A stretch of 64,000 nucleotides of DNA, taken from Maratus speciosus. Its lineage: Eukaryota > Arthropoda > Arachnida > Araneae > Salticidae. Shown here piece after piece: positions 12,166-23,132 of this stretch; the first letter of the stretch is position 1, and every line of letters begins with the position of its first letter. Where the stretch lies: contig OZ010800.1 of assembly GCA_963932465.1 (NCBI GenBank), forward strand, positions 29,514,852-29,578,851, given 5' to 3'. A program made the translations under genes and the position numbers. The notes below the pieces were generated by a model that was given only the letters and a program-made list of their open reading frames with translations, searched no databases and was not told the DNA's origin.

Positions 12166-12440
12166 TCTCACATTGTGACTTACAATATGAGGGAATTTTT
12201 TTGTGAGTGTGACGTGACCTACGTTACATGCAGTGACATAAAAATTCTTTTTTATTGCCAGAAAAATAAAATTTTACAGTAACATGTCTTGAAGAATTTT
12301 TGTAATTTTTTAAAGTTTTCTAAGAAGTTCACATCTCAGTCACAATGTGACATCACTGAATGGTGGCATTTCGGTCACAGATGTGACGTGACCACAGTGA
12401 CTCACAGTGACGTCATAATGACGTCACTGTGACCATGCAT
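12166..12440. repeat. GTGAC / TGACGTCA motif cluster 2
   Basis: Repeated GTGAC, GTCAC, TGACGTGACC and TGACGTCA words (two TGACGTCA-type sites near 12,408-12,428), related to the block at 8,091-8,355. The intervening A/T-rich segment at 12,240-12,330 separates two motif-dense halves that are partly mirror-related. No gene is adjacent, so a regulatory role is not supported. Confidence 0.5.
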
Positions 12441-12526
12441 GCTATGAGGACAATTCTTTCAGATAACTTATATCTCTTTCGGTCAAATGTCGAATATTTT
12501 CAGACAGGCCACATATTGTCAGTTAA

Positions 12527-12756
12527 CACGTTCACGCCGGCGCGGTGGGTCACACTCGACTGTCTCACAGCTGCAAAGTCTCCGGCTTTTATTATACCAG
12601 TATTTTAATACAGAAAATTTCATTTTATTTAATTACAACAATTGGGCGAATTAAAGGAACAACATTTTTCTCTAAAATAATAGTGGGGTGCAAAATGCCG
12701 GTGACTTGACAACTCAGAGACAGTAGAGTGTGACCCACCGCGCCGGCGTGAACGTG
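12527..12756. mobile_element. 230 bp TTAA-flanked MITE with long near-perfect inverted repeats
   Basis: TTAA at 12,523-12,526 and 12,757-12,760 flank a 230 bp element. Both ends read inward as CACGTTCACGCCGGCGCGGT and onward, with one mismatch in about the first 40 bp and recognisable pairing to about 60 bp. A duplicated TTAA target is typical of piggyBac (and also Kolobok) elements. There is no ORF. The high end-to-end identity suggests recent movement by a transposase supplied in trans. The CpG-rich ends contrast sharply with the surrounding sequence. Confidence 0.9.
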
Positions 12757-12760
12757 TTAA

Positions 12761-13969
12761 AGATAGTATCTCATGTTCTATTCTTGTCACGAGTTATTAT
12801 TAAATCTATTTTTACAGTAACATCGCTCAGACTAATTCATGTAAAAGAAGTCCTAGTTACATAAAATACATCGATTCGTTTTAAAACACGAGAAAAAAAA
12901 ATTGCCATAACCATTTTTAAATTCTCACTATTATTTGTTTAAAGTCATGTCGGAAGCTCCTTAATTCGTGGAATGTATTTTTAAAGAGGATAATATAATG
13001 CAGTCGCGGAAATTTTTTAAATTATTATTTATTGTGTAATAACGGATATATATTTTTTTCAGATGGAGTAAATGATTTGGGCTATTTACGTGGCTGCTTT
13101 TGATCCTACATTTATTGAGAAAAAGCCCTGAAAATGGATAAAAAAGTCTCCCGTAGGACCCAGGGATTTTTTTCAAGGTAGGTTTATGTAGTAAATTTTA
13201 ATTAATTTTGCTTTATGCAGCAGCTGAACATCTAATATTAACAATAAGATTTTCGTTACGTTTCAGACGATGAGTTTAAAATTCTGTTATATTTTAGAAT
13301 AACAATTATTTTTTAAATTATTCGGATGAGGTTAACGATGCCAGTTTCTGTTATGTTATAGAATGTCAGTTAGGTTTTTTTAAAATTATTTTTGAACAGT
13401 TAATGTATATAAAAATGTATTATACTATTGTAAGAACAGATGATTATTTAATAAAATTAAGTTACAGTTTTATTTTTAGAGAGAATAAAATATTTATATT
13501 ATTAAGACAGCTTTTTTGAAACGAGTGGATTTAACTACTTGATGTCTCTAAATAAAACTTGTTAGTATTCGTTTTTAAATTCAAATTGATCGGAATATGT
13601 AAGCCATTAGATGCTTTAACCATTTCATGGACGTTTCAATACATTTATTGAACTTAAATTTTATTCCCAACTGACGAAATTGTGCCAGAATTCTTAAAAC
13701 AACTTTGATTTCATTATATACATGGAGAAATTGTTGCAAACCTAGTTGGTTTTATAATTTTTTCTTAAACTTTCTTTGCAAAAAAATGCTTCTTTATATG
13801 ATAATTTCGAATTTAATAAAAATAGATAAGGAATTACATTTACCTTCATTTATGTCCATTCAGGGTATCGCCAAATTGTGCGTCGATTTACCTAAAGCTC
13901 CGTTCGGCGTTGGAATGCGCTTTCTGAAATTTTTGCATCCTATGTTGTAGTTTCGCTATGGAGATAATA
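12761..13969. other. AT-rich sequence without confirmed genes
   Basis: No recognised gene. A short segment at 13,865-13,949 has several CpG sites after an acceptor-like ATGTCCATTCAG and is open to a TAG stop, but it matches no family I know. Confidence 0.35.
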
Positions 13970-15275
13970 TCTCTCTATTCTAAAAGAAAGTAACTTACGC
14001 TGTCACCGCCGCCGCCGGTTTTGAATTTTTTGTGACTGGAGGTCTTTCTCCGTTAATATTAAGAAAAATGCTGCATGCAAAAATATGAAAATCGGCACTA
14101 TTATAAAGAAATGTTTGATAAACACGCTGGTGTACACAGTTTTCAAATCGAATAATTATTTTAAGAGATATTTAAAAAAAGTTTTATAGGAGCAAAAGCT
14201 ATACATGGGAATTAATTCAATTTTAGATCATTTTATACGTTAGAATTTCCCAATGTGCAGACTGCATTCACTTTTTTAATTTGACTCATTTTTGAGGCTT
14301 TATTTCCAATTTAAATTCAAATTTTCAGCATTTCGAGAGATATTTTTTACGTATTTTAGAAATTGGTATTAATTTAAACTGTTACCAACTGTATAAACAG
14401 CGCAAATATCAATGTTTGCTTCAAATTAAAAATTTATTTTACACGTGACTATTATTAACAGAAAAAAACTTTCAAATTAGGATTAAATAATTACGTATGA
14501 AAAGCAGGAACATATTGGAAATACTTCATAAAAGCTATGCTTACACGTGAATTTTAAAAGAGAAAGGATATTCTAAAATAATAAATTCATTAACATGCGT
14601 TAGAAGTCTTACACGTCACATTTACGTCACATTACACTTATTACGTAAAATGAAAAAAAAGTAATGTTTCAAAACAGTTTAAATTTAAAAATTGCGCAAG
14701 ACATTATTTTGATATTTTGAGATTATATTAATAAGATTAATATTAATTTTATTGAACGCATTTAGACTGCTTTCGAACGACTATTTAGTAACTTAATAAT
14801 AATAAAAAAAAGATTACAAGCAGAAAATGAAGTGTCATCGACAAAAAATATGATTTGAAAGAGAAAAATCTGTGAAGCAGAAAATAAAGAAATTGCTTAA
14901 ATGGTTTAGTTAAGATTCGCTAATCTTCTGTGTCGTTTCCGTCAAAAGAAGGCATAGGTATTTGTGAAATATATTTGCATTTTGATGCAGATTTGCTTAT
15001 TATATTAGCTTATTTTGAAATGTTTAACTGATTTTATTTAATTAAAGACGAAAGCAGCCATTGTATCTTTTAACAGCAGCTGATTTTTCCTTAAAATTCC
15101 CCAATCGAAGAGAAATGCATAGAAACCCGTTTATAGAGAGATCGCCACTGTTTTTTAAATTATAATTCAATCTTTCAAAATCTGTTTAAAGCCGATGAAA
15201 TTAGCGTGCTTTTAGAGACTTCAATGTCTGAACGGGTATTGGCTAACGTAGCTCGTAGGGGGCTGAGCCCCCTAG
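13970..15275 (+). mobile_element. Candidate non-autonomous Helitron, plus strand
   Basis: The proposed 5' end is A|TCTCTCTATTCTAAAAGAAAG at 13,970. The proposed 3' end is CTAG at 15,272-15,275, followed by T and immediately preceded by the hairpin GGGGGCTGAGCCCCC. TC...CTRR ends, a terminal hairpin and A|T insertion without target duplication are the Helitron rules. The last ~270 bp are homologous to 59,208-59,479, which also ends at a CTRR|T. No Rep/helicase coding is visible. The hairpin abuts the end instead of lying about 10 bp inside it, and the 5' end is assigned by similarity only. Confidence 0.45.
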
Positions 15276-15294
15276 TTCTATAAAATATATGTCT

Positions 15295-15885
15295 TATGGG
15301 CCATTCCATGATAAGCGGACAAAATGTCCCGGATTTGACGCTTATGTAAATGCATATATTTATTGCTTTTAAGTAGTTAAAATATAAACTATTCATTAAA
15401 ATGAATAAAACAACCTATATTTTCATATTGGCATCGTTATTTTAATTTTACGATACATCAGCATTGTTAAAACATCAGTAATATATAGAAAAGATGTTCC
15501 ACACGTGGAATAGAATGGTCCTTTAATAGGTTTAAAAATTTCGACATTTGAAACCCTAGACCTTAGTAAGCTGCCCGATTTAAAAAATAAATAAATAATA
15601 CAAATGATAGCTAATACAAATCTCCCATATTTTGTACTAGACCTAAGTAATCTGCTCGCTTCGGAGCCATTTCGTGAAAAACTGACAAAATGTCCTGCCC
15701 CGACACATACGTAAATACCTTTATCTATTAACATATAAGTTGTTGAAACATAAACTATGCATTCAAAATAACAAAATTCTAGATTTTCATATTAGCATAG
15801 TTTTTCTAATTTTAGGTACAATAACATTGTTAAAACGGCAGAAACATGTAGAAAAGCTGTCCCACACTTCCACTTGGACACTTAT
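15295..15885 (+). repeat. Tandem duplication, ~370 bp unit, two copies
   Basis: 15,295-15,510 and 15,665-15,880 share in order: CCATTYCRTGA, GACAAAATGTCC, ATAAACTATKCATT, TTTTCATATTRGCAT, ATTGTTAAAAC and GAAAAG-TGTTCC/CTGTCC. The offset is about 370 bp. The copies are moderately diverged. No function is visible. Confidence 0.7.
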
Positions 15886-15923
15886 TAGTATATGTCTATG
15901 CATCGATGAAAGGGTGTATAGTA

Positions 15924-16128
15924 GGGTGAAGCGAAAAAAAAACTATTTTAATCAAAAACGGGTAGGTGCCAAAAGTTGCCTTTATACTAGTACATTAACT
16001 GCGTGCAATTTTACCGCTGAAAAAAAATGGCTTGGGTCTGCGCTTTTGGTCCAAATGTCATAATTTTGGGTAAAATTTGAATTTTTTTATAAAAAATTAA
16101 TAAATTCCTATAAAGATGGTTATTATTG
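15924..16128 (+). repeat. Left terminal inverted repeat of the 4.06 kb element
   Basis: It pairs with 19,771-19,980 over about 200 bp with scattered mismatches and small indels. The first 20 bp differ mainly at one base (GGGTGAAGCG against GGGTGGAGCG). Confidence 0.8.
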
Positions 16129-17769
16129 ATCTGGTTGCTGATGTGATCTTCTTCACGAATTTTTCTACTGATTGTGTAAGAGAAGGCAAACAATGTTGTG
16201 ATAGATCTCTGTCACATATGTGACAGAAATCTATCACGTATCCTTATTTCTTCAAAATTAATTTAATTCATTTATTTTGGCTTTTGAAATATGTCGTTTT
16301 TTTTCCTTCGCTATGTAAAATGTATTATTTAACTCGCCGCTTAAAATCAATTTCGAATCTTATCTGTTCGGTTTTTTTTTCTTTCTTTGTTTTATTATTC
16401 TCTAATGTAATGCAGTAAGTTTAACTTCATGAGTTATAATCGCTTTCTCAATAACATCGGAGGCCGTTAAGATAAAATAAAATATAAACAGATCAATCAG
16501 ATGCACCTGCTGTTGATTTCAATGAATGTTATTTTTTTTCTTTTGCATCGCCCACGCGAGATATATTTATCTCTCATTCTTTTTTGTAAAAGTGACCGTT
16601 GAAATAATATATTAATAATGTAAAATGAATGTTTATTGATGCGGTCTTTAAATTACTTTTCATGTACGTTAATTTTATTTGTCAGTTGTGTTAAAACATA
16701 TCGTTTTCAGTATTTCACAATTTTATGTAGCAATCATTTAATTTATTCATTTGTCTTAATAATTTATGGCCGGCTTTATGACGTCAGGGATAAATACATA
16801 TGTAGAACCGTTTTTCTGGCAACCTTTCTGCATCATGCGATTTTATTGTTTTTGTTGGGATGCTGGATTCTGGGATAATCATTTTGGTATGTAAATATGA
16901 CTCTTTGTCTGCTTTCCGTACACTAATTCTAATGCTGAAAATTTGGCGATGTTGTAGAGCCAAGTCTTATATGTTTCTTATGAAATCAGACTCTTTAACA
17001 TCTGCTCTCATCATGTAAGCACGTAAAAGACCTTGTGGTCTGAGGGTACGCTCAGGCGTACCCCTCTTACTTGTGAATTTCCTCTCTCTCCCATTTAATA
17101 TTTAGAAGTAAATTATCTTTTATTATTGTGTTAAAAATGTTAATAAATTTTCATTAGTTCCTGTACTACTTGGTTGGAGTTTTTTTACATTTACCTGAAC
17201 TCGAACACTGAACGTCGTCATATGTTTAATGCAGTGGAGATGATATTATTGTAATCTATTCAGTCGTCTATTATCTACGCCAAGAATGCATATCCGATAA
17301 ATGCATATTGATTAGGGGTTCTGTTACCACAACAATTGTCCAATAAATTAGATTTATATAGTTATCCTCTTCAAAGTTGATTGTCGATATTTCAGATTTG
17401 CCATCATTTACTCTTTAAACTATTATGTGCTCATCAGCTAGCTGTTTAATGAGATGGCGACCGTCAGAGAGCATTCAAATCAGAATTTCCTCTGAGTAAG
17501 CAAAGCAACCATTGTCCTAAATAACCTTTTTAAAGTATTTGTTTTACATCGTTTAGTGTGTTGTTTGGTAGCCGAGTAATTTCCCAGGAGTTTTTATATA
17601 TCTTCTTTAGCTGTGGATTACATTTGATGGTGAACTATCCTGGAACCAAACTTGGATTACATAGTATTTTTGAGTGAACGTAGGGACTCTGATGGGCAGT
17701 GAATGCTGATTAAAGGAGGAGAATTCTATTCTTCGTTGCCATCCATTCTGCGAGAGACATATTTAGAAT
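16129..17769. other. Interior of the 4.06 kb element, no recognised coding
   Basis: AT-rich. A perfect short palindrome with CACATATGTG at its centre lies near 16,200-16,240 (TGTGATAGAT...ATCTATCACG). An 80-codon frame at 16,636-16,878 is hydrophobic and matches no family I know. Nothing else is supported. Confidence 0.35.
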
Positions 17770-18430
17770 GAACTATTACACTGGATTATATGCCACCTCC
17801 AACTCCAGTTAATTCCCTCTACATCATTTATTAGACAAGGTCGTTGGCAAAAATTAGATTCTAACCCACAGGAATTTGCCGGACCAATAAGAAAATCTTT
17901 GTCCGCGTGCCATTCCCTTCTTATTTCAATTTTTGAAGCCCTAGAGAGTAATTTTGATATATTGTTTTCTGAAATCGAGAAAAGGGTACCCAGCACAAAC
18001 CAGAAATACCTGCTAGATATTTTCAAAGTTATTTCATCAAGATATTGCTCAGAAGAACTAGCGAATAGGAGCCCAAGAAACTTGCCCTACGTAAGATGGC
18101 TCATAAAGGCAAATAAAAGTTTTCGCCTTTATAAAAACACACACTGATTGACCACCGGAGTCTGTAGGTGCACTCACTAAGTATGTAATTCAAGTTTATG
18201 CCGCAGGATGTTTTACACCACATGTAACCCACATATATAAAAATGATCTAAAAACTTATGTGAAATCACTCGGCTACTAAACATCACAAAAAACGGCATA
18301 AAACAGATACTAAAAAAATATTTAGGATAATGGTTTCATTGCACTTCGAGAGCACATTCTTATTGCAATGCTTTCTGACGATCGCCATCACATTGAACAG
18401 CAAGTTTCTCAGCATGTAAAAAATGCAAGA
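17770..18430 (+). pseudogene. Decayed ORF of the 4.06 kb element (unknown transposon protein)
   Basis: The best open stretch (17,830-18,147) includes EFAGPIRKSLSACHSLL and then LPYVRWLIKANKSFRLY. After a frame change, 18,150-18,220 gives SVGALTKYVIQVYA, and 18,330-18,440 gives ALREHILIAMLSDDRHHIEQ. The order (RW-TKAN--RLY, then a TKYV-QVYA segment, then an ILIAML-DDR segment) resembles an uncharacterised protein family I associate with arthropod repeat-derived predictions. I cannot tie it to a named catalytic domain. Frame breaks and stops make it non-functional. Its central position between inverted repeats argues that it is the element's own protein. Confidence 0.5.
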
Positions 18431-18439
18431 GATAAGTAA

Positions 18440-19770
18440 ATAATGACATACTCAAAGATGAAATACCTAAATGTTGTAGAATGTTGTAAGAACAGAACTC
18501 TCAACCGCATTAAGTGGATACAATTTTGGTGAAGATAATAGACGGCTGAATAGATTCCATTAATCCCACTGCATTACTCTGTTTGCCTTATCATACACAA
18601 GCTGTAGAAATATACGTGATGCAGTGTCACAGCAACATCATTCAACATCTGTGGATACAAAGAAGAGGTGGACTATGTTAATACATAGAAAACTTATGCC
18701 AGTTTTTGATAAAAAATCACAATTCAATGTATAAATAACACATTGTGCTCAAATACAAAGGTGGTCGAGCTATGCACTGATGTGAGATGTAATGCAGCCA
18801 TTTCCACGTCGTACCTCCTGCGTAATTTTTAAAGAAACTACGTAAGAGTTGTTATCTAGTCAACCGATTTTACTTGTCACTTATGGCTAATATGAGTTGT
18901 ATGTAAATTTATATTGATTTAACAGCTTTTCTTTCTACATTTTAATGCTTATAGAACTTCTTTATTTTAAAAGCAATACCTTCATTACCTAGGATATAAT
19001 GTTAATTCTTTTCTAAAACATAAATTAATTTAAAAGAGCCGACATTAAATTTAACTGTTTCATAGATGGCGTTAACTGTTCCGTAATTGACTATTCTCAG
19101 GCCTACCCTTTTTATAAAGTGGAATCGTCCAGTTCAAATGTATAAATTGCTTTTCACTAATCAAACGCGGCGCTCTCTCTTTTCTGTTCATTTCTTTAAA
19201 GTTATCGTTATGATTTTAATATGTTTGTGTTTAAGTTAAAGTAAGATATTTAGTTTGCGTTTTACGATGTTTTTAGAAAAAGGTTTTAGTTATGATTTAA
19301 ATTTAAGCTGTTTTCAAAAGCTCCAGGTGTATTGAAGTTTAATCCTATGTTAACCAAAGTTATTTTTAATGACTTACTTAGCTGTTTTAAACAAAGTTAG
19401 TTCTGAATACTTTTCAACTTGAAGCTGTATTTTTATGAAGCATACACTGAATGAAATACAATTTAAATAAAGAACTGTCGTCAACAATATGTGACTTTTC
19501 TATCGATTCAACACACAGTTTTATTACAGTTGTCTTCCACAGCATCTTTACAGTTCCTCTTCTGATAGCAGTATAAGTGTATATCAGACCTGTATTGATA
19601 TAGGCTAAGAAGAGGTATATTCTAGATAATAATTAGTTATATGACACAAGACAGTGGCAATGCCTTTTTCTTACCAAAAGTTGTGAGTTTTGCTCCAGTT
19701 ATACAGAATAAAGATATCGTTTCATCGTTTAAATATAGTAATATAGTACGCCATTAATAATAAAGGTTTA
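18440..19770. other. Interior of the 4.06 kb element, right half
   Basis: Further decayed sequence continues to about 18,850, with broken short frames. From there to the right inverted repeat I see nothing recognisable. Confidence 0.35.
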
Positions 19771-19980
19771 AATAATAACCATCTCTATAGGATTTTTTTA
19801 ATTTTTTTGAAAAAAAAATGTCAAATTTTACATATAATTTCGACTTTTGGACCAAAAGCGCAGACTCAAGACATTTTTTTTTAGCTATAAAATTGCACGC
19901 AGTTGATGTACTAGTATAAAGGCAACTTTTGGCACCTATTCATTTTTGATTAAAATAAATTATTTTTTTTCGCTCCACCC
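19771..19980 (-). repeat. Right terminal inverted repeat of the 4.06 kb element
   Basis: Reverse-complement partner of 15,924-16,128. It is followed by TA and then an A/T dinucleotide-rich stretch (19,985-20,020). Confidence 0.8.
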
Positions 19981-20359
19981 TAGTGTATATATTATATATA
20001 CACTATATATATATTATATCTTGTTCAACTAAGAGGGGGGCTATATTGTGCGTTACCTTTATATTTTCTTTTAGCATTTAATGCAATACTTAACCTATGT
20101 ACGTGAAAATAGAGGAGCAAACGTAAAAGCATAATCAAAGCTCATACATTACAACTATACTAATCAGAAAAAGAAAAATGTTAAAAAATATAATTGAGAG
20201 GAAGAGAAGTTGGTGAACATTCTGTCATACCGCTCCCAGGAGATTATTTGATGTAGTCGAATGATATATTTGAAGATGTGATAAATTCGTTCTTTGTTCT
20301 TTCCATCACAATTACAGGGGTTAATTGATTTCCAACATTTCTTTTAAACACTTTCCCAC

Positions 20360-21300
20360 AAATTTGAAAAGTGTTTATGATTTTGGTTTGTCTGGCCGTC
20401 TGTCCGAGCTTAGTTCATTTACAGGGAAAGTCAAAAGTATTCCGTTACATTACGGCCAATAGAAAAAAAATCATTTCAAATGATTTTTAATAATGTTACA
20501 CACATTTAAGCATATATTATTTAATGTGCATTTATGAAGTACACTAAAATAAGCATTCTGAAGGGCATGAGGTGCAAAGAATACTTATTATTCATTTACA
20601 GGGCCACACAAAAGTTTTCCGTAACAGAATGATATGGGGGGCGAAGTTGTTTACGGCGCATTTTATTTATGTTAAAGTGTTTCATATATAATGAAATTGA
20701 TATACGTCGCTGAGGTTTGCTATAAGTTGTTTCATGCATAATAAGAAATGCATAGCATTTATAGGGACACACAAAATATTTCAGATACAATATTGTGTCC
20801 GAAGTATTGTACATAAGTGATGATTGCTGGAAATGCATTTTTAATTATGATATGCGCTTTTATGTTTCACTATATTTATGCACACTATACGTTGTGCATA
20901 AATGCTGTTGTTCATATACACGGCTAAACATAAGAATTCATAAGGGTTACTGAGTATGAGCGTAAATTGCTTTAAAATAGTTTTTAAATGAGTTATGCAT
21001 TTTTACACTGAACTGCATTTAGTTTACTAAGAAATGTTTGTAGATTATAGATAAAATTATATACAGAGTCACGCAAAGAATTGGATACATAATCGTCTAT
21101 GGATGATAATATCTGGAAATGTGATTTCAGACGTTCTAAGAGTGTTTTAGTTTAAAATACACTTTAGCTAAATAGTGGCGTGTAATAAAGGTACTATTGC
21201 CTATGAATGGTAACTCCTGAAATCAATTTTGAAATATTTTATGCGTTAAAGCATTCAGGAAGTGTTGGAAACTGTTTTATAATCTATGCTTAATGCATGA
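20360..21300 (+). repeat. Boxed dispersed repeat, copy C (longest copy)
   Basis: ACAGGG-type boxes occur near 20,424, 20,597, 20,760, 20,916, 21,062 and a weak one near 21,187, spaced about 145-173 bp. The clearest is CATTTACAGGGCCACACAAA at 20,593. The copy starts with GAAAAGTGTTTATGATTTTG and a TGTCTGGCCGTCTGTCC block. It unites copies A and B: its first part is the inverse of 870-240 and its second part the inverse of 10,330-9,640. No ORF is visible. Confidence 0.7.
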
Positions 21301-22925
21301 TTTTTCTTTCTTGTTAATATTTGAAGAGGGTCATAACTTCAAGTTTAATCGGAGGCTCTTCAATTCGGGTTTGTGCATAAGTTTGTTTAGGATATCAGCA
21401 GTCGTCATATTTTTGGGACAGTTCCTCATGTCGATGATTACCGTTTCTTTTAAGTATCTGATAGCATGAAATTTCATATCGACATGCTTGATTCTGTTGG
21501 TATGTGTCTAGGAGCCTATCATTTTATGCAAGACTAGCAGCGAACCCCGTGGCTTTGCTCGCGTAATAGTTGAAATATGCCAAGTGATATTTGAATGACT
21601 ATGTTTTATTAGAAGAACACTTTTTGGAATAATTCAAAAATTACAAATTAAGCCATAGTTTGACTAAACTTCATTATAAAACGCAATAGACAGAAATGAG
21701 ATTTTTAATAATAAGAAGAACTAAAACTAATTCTAAATTAATGATAATTTAGAAAGTATTTTGAGACTTTTATGCTCATTTCAGTATTCATTTGAAGATT
21801 TGAATTTTTTAGAAACCATCTTAACACATTTACATCTTAAAATTAACCATCATGTCAAATTCCAAGCTCTTATCTAACAGTCTACCACGTGTCTGGTGTT
21901 AGTGGAACCAACATAAAATGCCGAAACAGAGTTGAAATAGAATGCCTCGAAAAATGTTGAAACAGAGACTGTCACCATTAATTTGCCAACATTAACCATG
22001 AAATCAGTTGGTATTTTCTAATAGTCTATAGAAAACGGAATTTATATGTTTTTAAAGGCTTTCTTGTTGCTCCTGCCAACCAGGAGGTAGTGACACCAGC
22101 ATATAATATAGCCCGTATAGGATCAGGGACTATCACTCTTGATTCGCAACCAATAACTTCTGAAATCGGTTTATTATTTCCTAATATTCCATAGAAATCG
22201 TAATTTAGGACTCTTTTAGAATGCATTTCGCTTCTTTCTTTCGCTTCACCCCTTTTAGGTAGCTTTCATTACAAAAAGCTAGCTATTGCAGCAGTTCAGA
22301 GGAAAACGATTCCAAAAAATTTTGGTATATTTTCACCGATCATGACCCCTAGACCGCGAAACCGCCCTCCGTTCAAAATTGATATATATAGGGTAATTTC
22401 GGGATTTATGTCGCACATTTTTTTGAATGTGTGTATAAAGTCCCACGCGGTGGACATAAAATTTAAAAAAATCATGCTGTGCTATTTAATGTTAAATATA
22501 CAACGCGTGTACTGCGACAAAAAAATTCAAAACAAATTATTAATATTTTTTAACAATTTTATTCTAAAACATTACACTGCGGCACGTCACCCGTACATTC
22601 AGGCTGAGATGCCGCACTTGTGCGGTAGTTATGCCGCGCTTGTAATAAGAGCAGAATGAAATTATAAGTAAAAATATTTAAAAAAACTATTCATATCTGT
22701 ACTATAATTAACGATGTAATAACAAAATGGAACTAAATGAGTACAATGAAACGTATTAGTAGATTCAAATTAATAATTGTTGCCTACTTTCACTCTTTTA
22801 AAATTATCGAATTATTATTTCTTTTTTTACATTAAATTTTAATGGTTATTTCATCAACAACGTAACATCAATGTATTAGAAAGGGAAAAGAAAAAAAGTA
22901 AAATTGTGTTTACATAATTTATTTG
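21301..22925. other. Unassigned sequence containing one Helitron-type 3' end
   Basis: Apart from the terminus at 21,534, no gene is recognised. The 22,342-22,659 segment has scattered CpG and GCGG words and an open frame of 105 codons, but no recognisable motif. Confidence 0.35.
21534..21600 (-). mobile_element. Helitron 3' terminus (minus strand)
   Basis: On the minus strand the end reads GGTTCGCTGCTAG followed by T, with GCGA...TCGC arms just inside. The plus-strand form ACTAGCAGCGAACCCC matches the heads of the two bounded Helitrons at 30,554 (ACTAGCAGCCTTCGCCC) and 52,787 (ACTAGCAGACGCGACC). The matching 5' end is not certain; AGTAGATTC near 22,762 is a weak candidate. Confidence 0.5.
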
Positions 22926-22929
22926 TTAA

Positions 22930-23128
22930 CCCTTACGGGACCGGTGGCTTTTACACAAACTTTATTCGGTTGAACCCCTTTCTTAATAGAAGTTACCTTT
23001 ACTTAAATAATCATGAAAATGCTCTAATTAAACAAAGCAAATATTACTTTTCTTTTTTACTGGTGCCAGAAACAAATTTTATAAGCTCTTTATGAAGTTG
23101 CTTATATGCACCTATGGTCCCGAATGGG
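22930..23128. mobile_element. 199 bp TTAA-flanked MITE (CCC...GGG ends)
   Basis: TTAA at 22,926-22,929 and 23,129-23,132 flank the element. The ends read inward CCCTTACGGGACCGGTGG and CCCATTCGGGACCATAGG. CCC/GGG ends at a duplicated TTAA are the piggyBac pattern. No coding is visible; a decayed piggyBac transposase lies 4.5 kb downstream. Confidence 0.8.
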
Positions 23129-23132
23129 TTAA

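Larger units (their letters stand above)
15924..19980. mobile_element. 4.06 kb TA-flanked DNA transposon relic of unassigned superfamily
   Basis: The ends are ~200 bp inverted repeats: 15,924-16,128 (GGGTGAAGCGAAAAAAAAAC inward) and 19,771-19,980 (minus: GGGTGGAGCGAAAAAAAATA). They share AGGTGCCAAAAGTTGCC, TATACTAGTACAT, CTGCGTGCAATTTTA, TCTGCGCTTTTGGTCCAAA and GATGGTTATTAT. TA lies immediately outside both ends (15,922-15,923 and 19,981-19,982). The interior carries a decayed plus-strand reading frame at about 17,770-18,430. Long repeats, a TA flank and a single central ORF fit a cut-and-paste element. I could not match the protein to a named transposase superfamily. A related terminus lies at 1-222. 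Confidence 0.7.

Noticed and set aside
13998..14075. Minus-strand coding-like segment before a GTAAGT donor (Pro/Ala-rich, CpG-rich)
   Set aside because: The sequence lies at the proposed 5' end of the 13,970-15,275 Helitron and is better explained as terminal Helitron sequence; it also has no recognisable protein match.
16636..16878. 80-codon hydrophobic frame as a membrane protein gene
   Set aside because: It lies inside the 4.06 kb transposon relic, has no family match, and hydrophobic frames are expected by chance in T-rich DNA.
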